A stretch of DNA of 52,988 nucleotides from Actinomadura sp. CNU-125 (lineage in GTDB: Bacteria > Actinomycetota > Actinomycetes > Streptosporangiales > Streptosporangiaceae): NCBI RefSeq assembly GCF_001942465.1, contig NZ_MKJY01000344.1, positions 1-52,988 on the forward strand, read 5' to 3'. Positions 18,477 to 29,149 of this stretch are shown in pieces. The position numbers and the translations under genes are program-made. Under the pieces are notes generated by a model that searched no databases, was not told where the DNA came from, and saw only the letters and a list, made by a program, of their open reading frames with translations. How positions within the stretch are numbered: position 1 is the first letter of the stretch; every line of letters starts with the position of its first letter.

Positions 18477-18868
18477 GCGTCCTCCTCTGTGAGCAGCGGG
18501 TAGACCCCGTTCTCGTCATGCACCTCCCGCCCGGTCACGGGCGGGTTGAACACGCAGACCGTCTTGACGTCGGTGTGCGCCCGCAGAGTGTGGTGGTCGT
18601 GCTCGTTGAGCAGGTACATGACGCCGGGCTCGATACGGTGCGTCTCACCGTTCTCGTGGTTGATCAGCTCCCCTTGGCCCTCGATGCAGTAGACGGCCTC
18701 GATGTGGTTCGCGTACCACATCTTGGTTTCGGTCCCGGCGTACAGGACGGTCTCGTGCATCGAGAATCCGACGCCGTCCTTGGCCAGCACGAACCGGCGG
18801 CTGTGCCACGTGGGCGCCTGAACATCGCGCTCGGTGCCGATGATCTCCTTCAGGGAACGAACGATCAT
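18473..18868 (-). CDS. ectC: Ectoine synthase
   Basis: Cupin-fold enzyme of 131 residues that cyclises N-gamma-acetyl-L-2,4-diaminobutyrate to ectoine. It starts [16 protein letters not shown] and shows the EctC residues [18 protein letters not shown] and [13 protein letters not shown], including the metal-binding Glu, Tyr and His positions. Length is normal for the family. It has an AGAGGAG ribosome site and is separated from ectB by two hairpins. Confidence 0.97.
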   Translation of the reverse strand: MIVRSLKEIIGTERDVQAPTWHSRRFVLAKDGVGFSMHETVLYAGTETKMWYANHIEAVYCIEGQGELINHENGETHRIEPGVMYLLNEHDHHTLRAHTDVKTVCVFNPPVTGREVHDENGVYPLLTEEDA

Positions 18869-18889
18869 GAATCTCCTCTTTCGATCTGT

Positions 18890-18940
18890 GGGGTCGCGGT
18901 CGGTGCCGACCCCGGCGGGCCCGTTCGGGGAGGGCCCGCC
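18890..18940 (-). promoter_or_regulatory. Two adjacent hairpins between ectB and ectC
   Basis: Stem 1: GGGGTCG/CGACCCC (18890-18896 with 18907-18913). Stem 2: GGCGGGCCC/GGGCCCGCC (18914-18922 with 18932-18940). They abut and almost fill the 96-nt ectB-ectC gap. No T-tract follows, so they may protect or process the mRNA, or attenuate transcription into ectC. Confidence 0.6.
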
Positions 18941-18964
18941 GGACCCCCTTGCGGGACGGTCGGG

Positions 18965-20227
18965 TCAGACCGTCACGGTCGAGCGGACGGCCTCGACGGA
19001 GTCGGCGATGATCTCCAGGCCGCGGCCGAGCTCGGTGTCGGTCACGGTGAGCGGCGGCAGCAGCTTGACCACCTCGCCCTCCGGACCGGACGTCTCCATC
19101 AGCAGCCCGCGCTTGAACGCCTCGTTGCAGACCTTCGGCGCGATCTCCGGGTCCTTCATGACCAGGCCCCAGGCCAGGCCGCGGCCGCGGACCGAGTCGA
19201 CGGCGCCGGCGTGCGACAGCGCGATCTCCTCCAGGGCCGTCTGGACCTGCTGGCCCTTGGCGAGGGTCTGCTTCTCCATGCCCTCGCCGGTCCAGTAGTC
19301 CTCCAGGGCGCCGACGGCGGTGACGAACGCGGGGTTGAAGCCGCGGAACGTCCCGTTGTGCTCGCCGGGCTCCCAGACGTCCAGCTCGCGCTTCATGAGG
19401 GTCACCGCGAACGGCAGCCCGTAGCCGCTGAGCGACTTGGACAGGCAGACGATGTCCGGGGTGATCCCGGCCTCCTCGAAGGAGAAGAACGGGCCGGTGC
19501 GGCCGCAGCCCATCTGCACGTCGTCGACGATCAGGAGGATCTCGTGGCGGTGGCACAGGTCCTGCAGGCCGCGCAGCCACTCGGCGGTGGCGACGTTGAT
19601 GCCGCCCTCGCCCTGGACCGTCTCGACGATCACCGCGGCGGGCTTGTCGAGGCCGCTGCCGCTGTCGTCCAGCATCGTGTCGAACAGCAGGAAGTCGGGC
19701 GTTCGGCCGTCGAGGTAGTTGTCGTAGGGCATGGCGACGCCGTGCCCCAGCGGTACCCCGGCGCCGGTGCGCTTCATCGAGTTGCCGGTGACCGCCAGCG
19801 CCCCGAGCGTCATGCCGTGGAAGGCGTTGGTGAAGCTGACGACGGTCTCGCGGCCGGTGTACTTGCGGGCGAGCTTGAGCGCGGCCTCGACCGAGTTGTT
19901 GCCCGCCGGGCCGGGGAACTGGATCTTGTAGTCCAGGCCGCGCGGGGACAGCACGAACTCGTTGAAGCGTTCCAGGAAGTCCCGCTTGGCCGTGGTGTAC
20001 ATGTCGAGACTGTGGACGACGGCGTCGCTCGCCAGGTAGTCCATGAGCCGGCGTTTCAGCTGCGGGTTGTTGTGCCCGTAGTTCAGGGTGCCGGCACCGG
20101 CGAAGAAATCGAGGTAGGTGCGACCGTTCTCATCGGTCATATGGCTGCCCTGCGCGCTGGTGAACACCGTGGGCCAGCCCCTGCAGTAGCCGCGGACTTC
20201 CGATTCCATGCGGGCGAAAGTGTCCAT
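18965..20227 (-). CDS. ectB: L-2,4-diaminobutyrate--2-oxoglutarate transaminase
   Basis: Class III PLP-dependent aminotransferase, 420 residues, making L-2,4-diaminobutyrate from aspartate semialdehyde with glutamate as donor. Motifs: FFAGAGTLNYGHNNP, VVSFTNAFHGMTLGAL, LLIVDDVQMGCGRTG (PLP Asp) and CLSKSLSGYGLP with the Schiff-base lysine. This is the EctB rather than GabT pattern. It lies second in ectABCD, 52 nt after ectA. Confidence 0.96.
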   Translation of the reverse strand: MDTFARMESEVRGYCRGWPTVFTSAQGSHMTDENGRTYLDFFAGAGTLNYGHNNPQLKRRLMDYLASDAVVHSLDMYTTAKRDFLERFNEFVLSPRGLDYKIQFPGPAGNNSVEAALKLARKYTGRETVVSFTNAFHGMTLGALAVTGNSMKRTGAGVPLGHGVAMPYDNYLDGRTPDFLLFDTMLDDSGSGLDKPAAVIVETVQGEGGINVATAEWLRGLQDLCHRHEILLIVDDVQMGCGRTGPFFSFEEAGITPDIVCLSKSLSGYGLPFAVTLMKRELDVWEPGEHNGTFRGFNPAFVTAVGALEDYWTGEGMEKQTLAKGQQVQTALEEIALSHAGAVDSVRGRGLAWGLVMKDPEIAPKVCNEAFKRGLLMETSGPEGEVVKLLPPLTVTDTELGRGLEIIADSVEAVRSTVTV

Positions 20228-20279
20228 GATCTGCCTCCGGCAGGTTGGGATGGAGTGAGGGCGAATGTTGAATCGTGCG

Positions 20280-20828
20280 TCAGTCGACGGTGGCGATGGG
20301 GCCGATCCGGAAGAGCACCTCGGGCTCGTGTCCCCCCTCGGGGAAGTGCTCCGCGCCGAACAGCGGGCTGCGGACCAGTTCGCATCCCCGGGCCCGTGCG
20401 AACGACTCGAACATCGCGGTGGACGCGGCGTTGTCCGGGGTGACGGTGGCCTCCATGTACCGGTGGCCGCGGGCGGCGAGACGGTCGGCGAGGTCGTCGA
20501 GCATGCGGCGGGCCAGGCCCTGCCCGCGATGGTCGTGGTCGACGGCGACCTGCCAGACGAAGAACGTGTCGGCGCTGGACGGGCGGGTGTACCCGGTGAT
20601 GAAGCCGCAGGGAACGCCGGCGTCGCTGGCGACGACGGAAGTGTCGGCGAAGTCGCGGCACCAGAGCGTGTAGCTGTACGGCGAGTTGACGTCCAGGACC
20701 TTGGAGTCCCGCGCGAGCCGCCACATCTCGGCGCCGTCGGTCAGGCTGGGCTCCTGGAGTCGCACGTCCTCGTTCGTCTCGTTCGCGTCCGGGCGTCGGT
20801 TCGGTGTTTCCAGGGGTTGCGCTGCCAT
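20280..20828 (-). CDS. ectA: L-2,4-diaminobutyrate N-acetyltransferase
   Basis: GNAT enzyme of 182 residues catalysing the acetyl-CoA-dependent step of ectoine synthesis. Family residues include LDVNSPYSYTLWCRDFADTS, the acetyl-CoA loop DHDHRGQGLARRML, and MEATVTPDNAAS. The first about 25 residues are variable, as in other actinobacterial EctA proteins. The start is preceded by only a weak ribosome site (TTGCCTGGAC), so translation could be controlled by the structured 5' region. Confidence 0.95.
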   Translation of the reverse strand: MAAQPLETPNRRPDANETNEDVRLQEPSLTDGAEMWRLARDSKVLDVNSPYSYTLWCRDFADTSVVASDAGVPCGFITGYTRPSSADTFFVWQVAVDHDHRGQGLARRMLDDLADRLAARGHRYMEATVTPDNAASTAMFESFARARGCELVRSPLFGAEHFPEGGHEPEVLFRIGPIATVD

Positions 20829-20914
20829 GTCCAGGCAACTTAGCGAATCTCGGCCCGTGATCGCAGAGGAATGTTATCTGCGGGATGTTTAGCCCCGGTG
20901 CGCACTGGGTATGG

Positions 20915-20928
20915 TGATACGCTTATCA
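20915..20928. promoter_or_regulatory. Dyad TGATA-CGCT-TATCA
   Basis: A perfect 5-bp inverted repeat with a 4-nt spacer, 87-100 nt upstream of ectA. It is a candidate operator. Part of it (GATACGC, 20916-20922) recurs at 20983-20989. No known consensus is assigned. Confidence 0.4.
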
Positions 20929-20933
20929 ATTTC

Positions 20934-21007
20934 GGGGTAATTCAAGTCGGTGCGGCGGTGGTCCGGAACCGCCATTCCCCGCGATACGCAGGAGGTACTG
21001 CCGACTT
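20934..21007 (-). ncRNA. Candidate pseudoknotted leader RNA of ectA
   Basis: Three helices can form on either strand. P1 pairs 20934-20941 with 20974-20980 (one bulge). P2 pairs 20944-20950 with 21001-21007 (7 bp perfect). A 6-bp hairpin (20954-20959 with 20968-20973) sits inside P1. P1 and P2 interleave, which makes an H-type pseudoknot. I place it on the minus strand because only ectA lies downstream there. It does not match a riboswitch class I can name. The plus strand carries AGGAGGT at 20990-20996 but no credible gene follows. Confidence 0.35.
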
Positions 21008-21090
21008 TGCCTCCGGAGGCGTCGATCGCCTTCCTGAACGGAAGCTTAATGTCCTGTCATCGCTTGAAGAGCTGATTTGTGTATCGGTTG

Positions 21091-21106
21091 TGTGAGGTAA
21101 GTCACT
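21091..21106. promoter_or_regulatory. CRP/GlxR-like site
   Basis: TGTGA-GGTAAG-TCACT matches the actinobacterial CRP/GlxR consensus TGTGA-NNTANN-TCACA at 11 of the 12 defined positions. It lies 263 bp upstream of ectA in the only intergenic space between ectA and pip. The distance suggests a long leader or a promoter not yet recognised. Confidence 0.5.
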
Positions 21107-21419
21107 CAGATTTAACGTGAACGTCCGGGGTGCGGTGGGCGTCACGTCGGCCGGGCCCGCCGGCGTCGGTATCGCGCCTGGTGGGGCCAACGGGGGAGGT
21201 GGCGCCGGCGCGGGTGCTGAGAGGGGCGCCTGCTGTCCGACAAGCCCCCGAAGGGCTTACTTCGGCGCCAGGGTGATCGCACCGCCGGGTAAGGCGATCG
21301 GAGGTTTCGGACGGCCCGGGCGCCCGCCGGGCCGGATTCCGGCCGCCGCGCGGCGATCGATCCGGACGGGCTCTCGAGCGGGTTAGGGGCGGCCGCAAAC
21401 GGGTGCGGGCGCGGGAGGC

Positions 21420-22684
<1,265 letters not shown>

Positions 22685-22813
22685 GTGAGCGAAGCGACGA
22701 GCCTGCGGGCGAGGAGTGAAGCGAGCGCCATGTCCACGGGCGGCCCCGCGCACACGACGTGCACACCAGCCCCGCGAACGCGGCCCCGGGCCGCCAGTCG
22801 AGGAGAGCAGTGA
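22685..22813 (+). CDS. Possible leaderless 42-residue ORF coupled to the coiled-coil gene
   Basis: GTG at 22685 lies 7 nt after a TAGAGT -10 box, the geometry of leaderless genes. The frame reads SEATSLRARSEASAMSTG and onwards, and ends at TGA 22811-22813, overlapping the GTG start of the next gene by 4 nt (GTGA). Its first part is coded by two copies of an 11-nt unit GAGYGAAGCGA (22687 and 22714). I do not recognise the peptide. It may be a translational-coupling leader, or chance. Confidence 0.3.
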   Translation: MSEATSLRARSEASAMSTGGPAHTTCTPAPRTRPRAASRGEQ

Positions 22814-24383
22814 GCGAGCTGAACGGATCGGGTGGTTCGCGCGGAGTCCCGGAACCGGGCTCCCCCTGGCCCGCGATGGGACGTGACCCCTCCCGCGGGT
22901 CGGACGTCTCCGTGCCTGCCGCCCAGCAGCCGATCCAGATGACCAAGGCCGACCAGCCCGGCGAGACCGCCCGGCCGCCGGAGCCCGAGCAGCCCGAGGC
23001 GCAGCCCTGGGACATCGTCGAGCGGCTCCGCCAGATGGCCGACCTCATCGGCGACGCCCTCGCCGCCGGCGAGCGCAAGGTCACCGAGGCGCAGAGCGAC
23101 GCCGCGTCGCAGGTCTCGGCCGTCCAGGCGGAGAAGGAGTCGGCGCAGCGGGACGCGGCGGCGGCGTGGGGCGAGGTGCAGCGCGCGCGGGGTCAGGCCG
23201 AGGAGGCCGACCGCCGCGCGGTCGAGGCCGAACGCAAGATCGCCGAAGCCGAGCGCCGCGCCACCGAGGTGCAGAACGAGGCCGTCGCCCAGATCGCCAA
23301 CCTCCAGACGGAGAAGGAAGCCGCCCAGCGGGACGCGGCCGCCGCCTGGAACCAGGCCCAGCAGGGACGCGCCCAGGCCGACCAGGCACGCGGACAGGCC
23401 GAGCAGGCGAGGGTCCAGGCCGACCAGGCCCGCGCGCAGGCCGAGCAGGCCCGCACCCAGATGGAGCAGGCGCAGGGCCAGGCCGGGCAGGCGCGCGCGC
23501 AGGCCGAGCAGGCCGAACGCCGCGTCGCCGAGGCGGAGGCGACCGTCCGGCAGGCCATCCAGCAGCGCGACGCCATGAGCGAGGCCCGCGACGACGCGCT
23601 GCGCGCCGTCGAGGACGCCGATCGGCGGCCGCCGCGGCGCCGAGACCGAGCGCGACCGCGCCGCCGAGCAGGCCGCCGAGCTGTCCCGGGCGCTGGAGAC
23701 CTCGCACGCCGAGCTGACCGCGCTGCGCGCCAAGGTCGCCGACGCGGAGATGACCGCGCAGAACCTGCAGCACGCCGTGGTCGCGGCCGGCAAGGAGGCC
23801 GACGAGACCCGCGCCGCGCCGAGACCGCCGAGCGCCGCGCGCAGGAGAACGACCGCCGCGCCCAGGACGCCGAGCGGCGCGCCCAGGAGTCCGAGCGGCG
23901 CGCCACCGAGGCGCAGCGCCGCGCCGAGACCGCCGAGGCCGAACGGCAGCAGGCCCTCGACACCGCCGCCCAGTCGCTGGAGGCGGGCAAGAAGGCCGAA
24001 CGGGAACGCGACGTCGCCGCCAAGGGCCGCGAGGACGCCGAGCGGACCCGCGAGGCGGCCGTCCAGGCGCAGGCCCGCGCCGAGTCGGAGCTCACCCTGG
24101 CCCGCGGCCGCGCGACCAGGCCGGTCGGGAGCGCGACAAGGCCGTGGCCGGGATGCGCCAGATGGCCGCCGAACGCGACGCCGTGGCCGAGAAGCTCGCC
24201 GAACGCGACCAGTGGGTCGACCAGCTGGCGCAGGCGGTCACCGAGCAGCGCGCCGCGATCGCCGAGCTGTCCCAGGAGCGCGACGCCGCCAAGAACGCCG
24301 CCGACCAGGCGCGTTCGCTGATCGACGAGCTGACCCGCCAGCTGCGCACGATCATGCCGACCGCCGCGACTCCGCGCCTCTGA
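22810..24383 (+). CDS. Alanine/glutamine-rich coiled-coil protein (three frame changes)
   Basis: A protein of about 525 residues I cannot name. After a Pro/Gly-rich N-terminal 60 residues and a conserved-looking [21 protein letters not shown], almost the whole chain is a long heptad coiled coil of A-Q-A-E-Q-A-R and AERRAQE type repeats. It ends [14 protein letters not shown]. The GTG start has AGGAG just upstream. Three frame changes (about 23630, 23819 and 24113) each need one or two extra G/C bases to keep the heptads running, so the gene is probably intact in the cell. A structural or scaffold role (DivIVA-like) is possible but unproven. Confidence 0.7.
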
Positions 24384-24520
24384 GCGGGCCCCGGCGGGCC
24401 CGCCCCGACGGCCGTCCCCGGCGAGGGGGCCGCAGGACGCGACGCGCCGTGCGCCGCCGGGCCCCGCCCGGCGGCGCGGCCGTCCGTCCCATTCGCCCCT
24501 GACCAGCGCCGGTGCCGCCA

Positions 24521-24539
24521 CCGGAGGTTCGCCCTCCGG
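24521..24539. terminator. Hairpin after the coiled-coil gene
   Basis: CCGGAGG/CCTCCGG (24521-24527 with 24533-24539, loop TTCGC) lies between the coiled-coil gene and pyrG. It can act as a terminator; no T-tract follows. Confidence 0.4.
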
Positions 24540-24645
24540 ACATCTCACCGGTGCGCGGCTGTTATTCTGGTGGCCCGTGGACAGTGAGCCTTTTCGAGGC
24601 TCAACGCGGTATCGTCCGCATCGCAACGACCACGGGAGCGCCTTC

Positions 24646-26327
<1,682 letters not shown>

Positions 26328-26331
<4 letters not shown>

Positions 26332-26966
26332 GCGGCCTCGGCCCGGACGACGTCCGCGACCGCCCCGAACGCTGGCGCGTCGTCGAGGAGAACGCGGCGT
26401 TCAAGGGGCACGTGTTCAACGTCCGCCGCGACCGGGTGGAGATGCCGCGCGGCGACGGCACCGAGGTCGTCGGACGGGACGTGATCGAGCACCTCGGCTC
26501 CGTCGGCGTCATCGCCCTCGACGACCGCGACCGCGTCCTGCTCGTGCGCCAGTACCGGCACGCGGTCGGGCGGATGCTGTGGGAGGCGCCCGCCGGGCTG
26601 CGCGACGTGGCGGGGGAGCCGCTGCACGAACTCGCGCGGCGCGAACTGCTGGAGGAGGCCGGGTACCGGGCCGAGCGCTGGGACACGCTCGTCGACGTGT
26701 ACCCCTCGTCCGGCATGTCGGACGAGCGGGTCCGCATCTTCCTCGCCCGCGGCGTCGCCGAGGTCCCCGCCGACGAGATCGACTTCGAGCGGATCCACGA
26801 GGAGGCCGACATGCCCGTCGTGTGGGTCCCGCTCGACGAGGCCGTCCGCAAGGTCCTCGCCGGTGACGTGCACAACATGATCGCCACGACCGGCATCCTC
26901 GCCGCGCACGCCGCCCGCGCCGCCGGGTTCACGGACCTGCGGCCGGTCGACGCGCCCGAGGGCTGA
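26328..26966 (+). CDS. NUDIX hydrolase, ADP-ribose pyrophosphatase-like
   Basis: A 212-residue NUDIX protein. The sequence [21 protein letters not shown] leads into the Nudix box, whose catalytic part reads [11 protein letters not shown] (about residues 103-113). The segment before it (EAPAG) and YPSSGMSDE after it are typical of ADP-ribose pyrophosphatases. The ATG overlaps the pyrG stop (ATGA), so it is translationally coupled, an arrangement conserved across actinobacteria. Confidence 0.9.
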
Positions 26967-26977
26967 CGCCGGTCGAC

Positions 26978-27002
26978 GCCCCCTCGCGCCGCGCGAGGGG
27001 GC
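26978..27002. terminator. 11-bp hairpin after the NUDIX gene
   Basis: GCCCCCTCGCG at 26978-26988 pairs perfectly with 26992-27002 around a CCG loop, 11 nt after the NUDIX stop codon. It probably ends or limits the pyrG-nudix transcript before the recombinase gene. Confidence 0.6.
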
Positions 27003-27084
27003 ATGATGGGCGGGTCCCCATCGGGCGGCGCCGGGCGGATCCGCCGCGCCGCCCGCCGGAACGACCGCCGGAAGAGGTGCCGCA

Positions 27085-28077
27085 CTGTCCCCGAGCACGA
27101 CCCGCCACGGCACCGGCCGCCCTCCCGCGGAGGTTCCGGCGAGCCCGCTGGCGGCGACCGTCGACACCTATCTGGGGCATCTGGCGGTCGAGCGCGGCCT
27201 GGCCGCCAACACCCTCAGCGCCTACCGCCGCGACCTCGCCCGCTACATGCGGGTGATGCGGCTGCTGGGCCGCGCCGCCGTCGACGAGATCACCGAACGG
27301 GACGTCCGCGGGTTCCTGCTCGTCCTGCGCGAGGGCGATCCCGACCATCCGCCGCTGTCGGCGGGCTCGGCGGCGCGCGCGCTCGTCGCCGTCCGCGGCC
27401 TGCACCGGTTCGCGCTGCGCGAGGGCCTCGCCCCCGACGACCCCGCCCACGGCGTCAAGCCGCCGACGCCGCCGCGGCGGCTCCCCAAGGCGATCTCCGT
27501 ATCGGACGTCGAGCGGCTCCTGTCCGCCGCGTCCGGCTGGTCCGCCGCCGACGGGCGCACCGCGCGCGGCCTGCGCGACCGCGCCCTGCTGGAGTTGCTG
27601 TACGGGTCGGGCGCCCGGATCTCCGAGGCCGACGGGCTGGACGTCGACGACCTCGACCTCGCCGAGGGCGTCGCCCGCGTCGCCGGCAAGGGCGGCAAGG
27701 ACCGCGTCGTCCCCGTCGGCGACTACGCGGCCCGCGCCGTCGACGCGTACCTGGTGCGCGCCCGTCCCGAACTGGCCGGGGCCGGGCGCGGCGGCCCGGC
27801 GCTGTTCCTGAACGCGCGCGGCGGGCGGCTGTCGCGGCAGGGCGCGTGGATGGTGCTGCGCGCCGCCGCCGAGCGCGCCCAGCTTTCGGACGTCTCCCCG
27901 CACACCCTCCGCCACTCGTTCGCCACCCATCTGCTGGACGGCGGAGCGGACGTGCGCGTCGTGCAGGAGTTGCTCGGGCACGCGTCGGTGACCACCACGC
28001 AGGTCTACACTCTGGTCACGGTGCAGCTCCTGCGCGAGGTATACGCGACCTCGCATCCGCGTGCGCGGAGGGCCTGA
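27085..28077 (+). CDS. xerD: Tyrosine recombinase, XerD-like
   Basis: Site-specific recombinase acting with its partner on dif to resolve chromosome dimers; about 330 residues. The N-terminal SAM-like domain is [20 protein letters not shown]..., and the catalytic domain shows the Arg in [12 protein letters not shown], a Lys in [19 protein letters not shown] and [13 protein letters not shown] with the nucleophilic Tyr. The first ATG in frame (27247) would cut off part of the core-binding domain. No ATG, GTG or TTG exists upstream in this frame; CTG 27085 after AAGAGGTG is the best start, or a small indel hides the GTG at 27077. XerD rather than XerC is inferred from its place beside scpAB and parA. 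Confidence 0.85.
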   Translation: MSPSTTRHGTGRPPAEVPASPLAATVDTYLGHLAVERGLAANTLSAYRRDLARYMRVMRLLGRAAVDEITERDVRGFLLVLREGDPDHPPLSAGSAARALVAVRGLHRFALREGLAPDDPAHGVKPPTPPRRLPKAISVSDVERLLSAASGWSAADGRTARGLRDRALLELLYGSGARISEADGLDVDDLDLAEGVARVAGKGGKDRVVPVGDYAARAVDAYLVRARPELAGAGRGGPALFLNARGGRLSRQGAWMVLRAAAERAQLSDVSPHTLRHSFATHLLDGGADVRVVQELLGHASVTTTQVYTLVTVQLLREVYATSHPRARRA

Positions 28078-28149
28078 CCGGCGGCTTGACCGGGCGGGAA
28101 TGTGCTGTGACGCGGCACCGACAAATACCGACGATCGGCGCGCGTCGCC

Positions 28150-28179
28150 TTGTGACGGCATGGTAGGGGGCCATAGAGT
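28150..28179 (+). promoter_or_regulatory. Candidate sigma-70-type promoter for parA
   Basis: TTGTGA (28150-28155) and TAGAGT (28174-28179) with an 18-nt spacer, 43 nt upstream of the parA start. Good agreement with the principal (HrdB-like) sigma factor consensus. Confidence 0.5.
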
Positions 28180-28221
28180 CCCCGTTCTGGACGGCATTTC
28201 CGGCCGCCGGGGAGGGATCTG

Positions 28222-29124
28222 GTGACCAGCACGAAGGGTGCGGATGGAGGGCTCTCCTCCGCCACCATAGAGACCGATCCGAGTCGGGCCCTCGGCCCGA
28301 CTCAGCGCCCCGTGCCCGACTTTCCGGAACCTGAGATCCCGGCCGAGCACGGACCCGCGCGCATCGTCGCCATCTGCAATCAGAAGGGCGGCGTCGGCAA
28401 GACCACGACGACCATAAATCTCGGCGCGGCGCTCGCCGAATGCGGCCGCCGCATCCTGCTCGTGGACTTCGATCCGCAGGGCGCACTGTCGGTCGGCCTC
28501 GGCAAGGGCGACCCGCGGCAGCTCGACGTGACGATCCACAACCTGCTGCTCGAAGCCGACACCGAGTGGGAAGACGTCGTCATCGAGACGAGCGTCGAGG
28601 GCATGGACCTCCTGCCGAGCAACATCGACCTGTCCGGGGCGGAGGTGCAGCTCGTCCACGAGGTCGGGCGCGAGTACATCCTGCAGCAGGCGCTGAAGTC
28701 CGCCCGCCCGCACTACGACTACATCCTGATCGACTGCCAGCCCTCGCTGGGCCTGCTGACGATCAACGCGCTGGCGGCCAGCGAGGGCGTCCTGATCCCG
28801 CTGGAGTGCGAGTACTTCGCGATGCGCGGGGTCGCGCTGCTGATGGAGACGATCGAGAAGGTGCAGGGCCGGATCAACCCGGAACTGATCATCGACGGCG
28901 TCCTCGGCACCATGTACGACTCGCGCACCCTGCACACCCGCGAGGTGCTCGGGCGCATCGTCGAGGCGTTCGGCGAGAAGGTGTTCCACACCGTCATCAA
29001 CCGGACCGTGCGGTTCCCGGACGCGACCGTCGCGGGCGAGCCGATCACCTTCTTCGACCCCAACTCGATGGGCGCGAACGCGTACCGCTCGCTGGCGCGC
29101 GAGGTCCTCGCCAAGTGGGCTTAG
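28222..29124 (+). CDS. ParA/Soj-family ATPase
   Basis: Deviant Walker ATPase of 300 residues. The P-loop is NQKGGVGKTTTT (about residues 53-64), followed by LLVDFDPQGALS and LIDCQPSLGLLTINAL. The first 45 residues are a variable, Pro-rich tail. The GTG start has GGAGGGA 5-6 nt upstream. No ParB follows; instead it precedes scpA/scpB, so it is the second, SMC-linked ParA-like protein found in many actinobacteria rather than the partition ATPase of the origin. Confidence 0.9.
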   Translation: MTSTKGADGGLSSATIETDPSRALGPTQRPVPDFPEPEIPAEHGPARIVAICNQKGGVGKTTTTINLGAALAECGRRILLVDFDPQGALSVGLGKGDPRQLDVTIHNLLLEADTEWEDVVIETSVEGMDLLPSNIDLSGAEVQLVHEVGREYILQQALKSARPHYDYILIDCQPSLGLLTINALAASEGVLIPLECEYFAMRGVALLMETIEKVQGRINPELIIDGVLGTMYDSRTLHTREVLGRIVEAFGEKVFHTVINRTVRFPDATVAGEPITFFDPNSMGANAYRSLAREVLAKWA

Positions 29125-29149
29125 CCCGCCCGATCTTCGGGACGTAAAA

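Larger units (their letters stand above)
20829..21419. promoter_or_regulatory. ectABCD upstream region (590 bp, no convincing gene)
   Basis: No persuasive gene is found; a 74-codon frame on the plus strand and an 82-codon frame on the minus strand resemble nothing I know. The part 20870-21120 is visibly less GC-rich than its surroundings. From the ectA side it contains a TGATA-N4-TATCA dyad (20915-20928), a possible pseudoknotted RNA (20934-21007), a 12-bp palindrome (21009-21020) and a CRP/GlxR-like box (21091-21106). A 6-bp AAGCCC/GGGCTT hairpin lies near 21242-21258. Confidence 0.55.

Noticed and set aside
20981..21007. B12-box-like stretch GCAGGAGGTACTGCCGAC on the plus strand (20988-21005)
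   Set aside because: It resembles part of a cobalamin riboswitch box, but the other conserved cobalamin elements are missing and no gene follows on that strand.
20871..21095. 74-codon plus-strand frame in the ectA upstream region
   Set aside because: No recognisable protein, poor start context, and it crosses the dyad and pseudoknot elements.
27085..28077. Phage or integrative-element integrase
   Set aside because: Length, motifs and the conserved housekeeping neighbourhood indicate a Xer-type chromosome resolvase; no attachment repeats or mobile genes are present.
28222..29124. Partition (parABS) locus
   Set aside because: No ParB gene and no parS-like palindromes were seen; the context is SMC-ScpAB.
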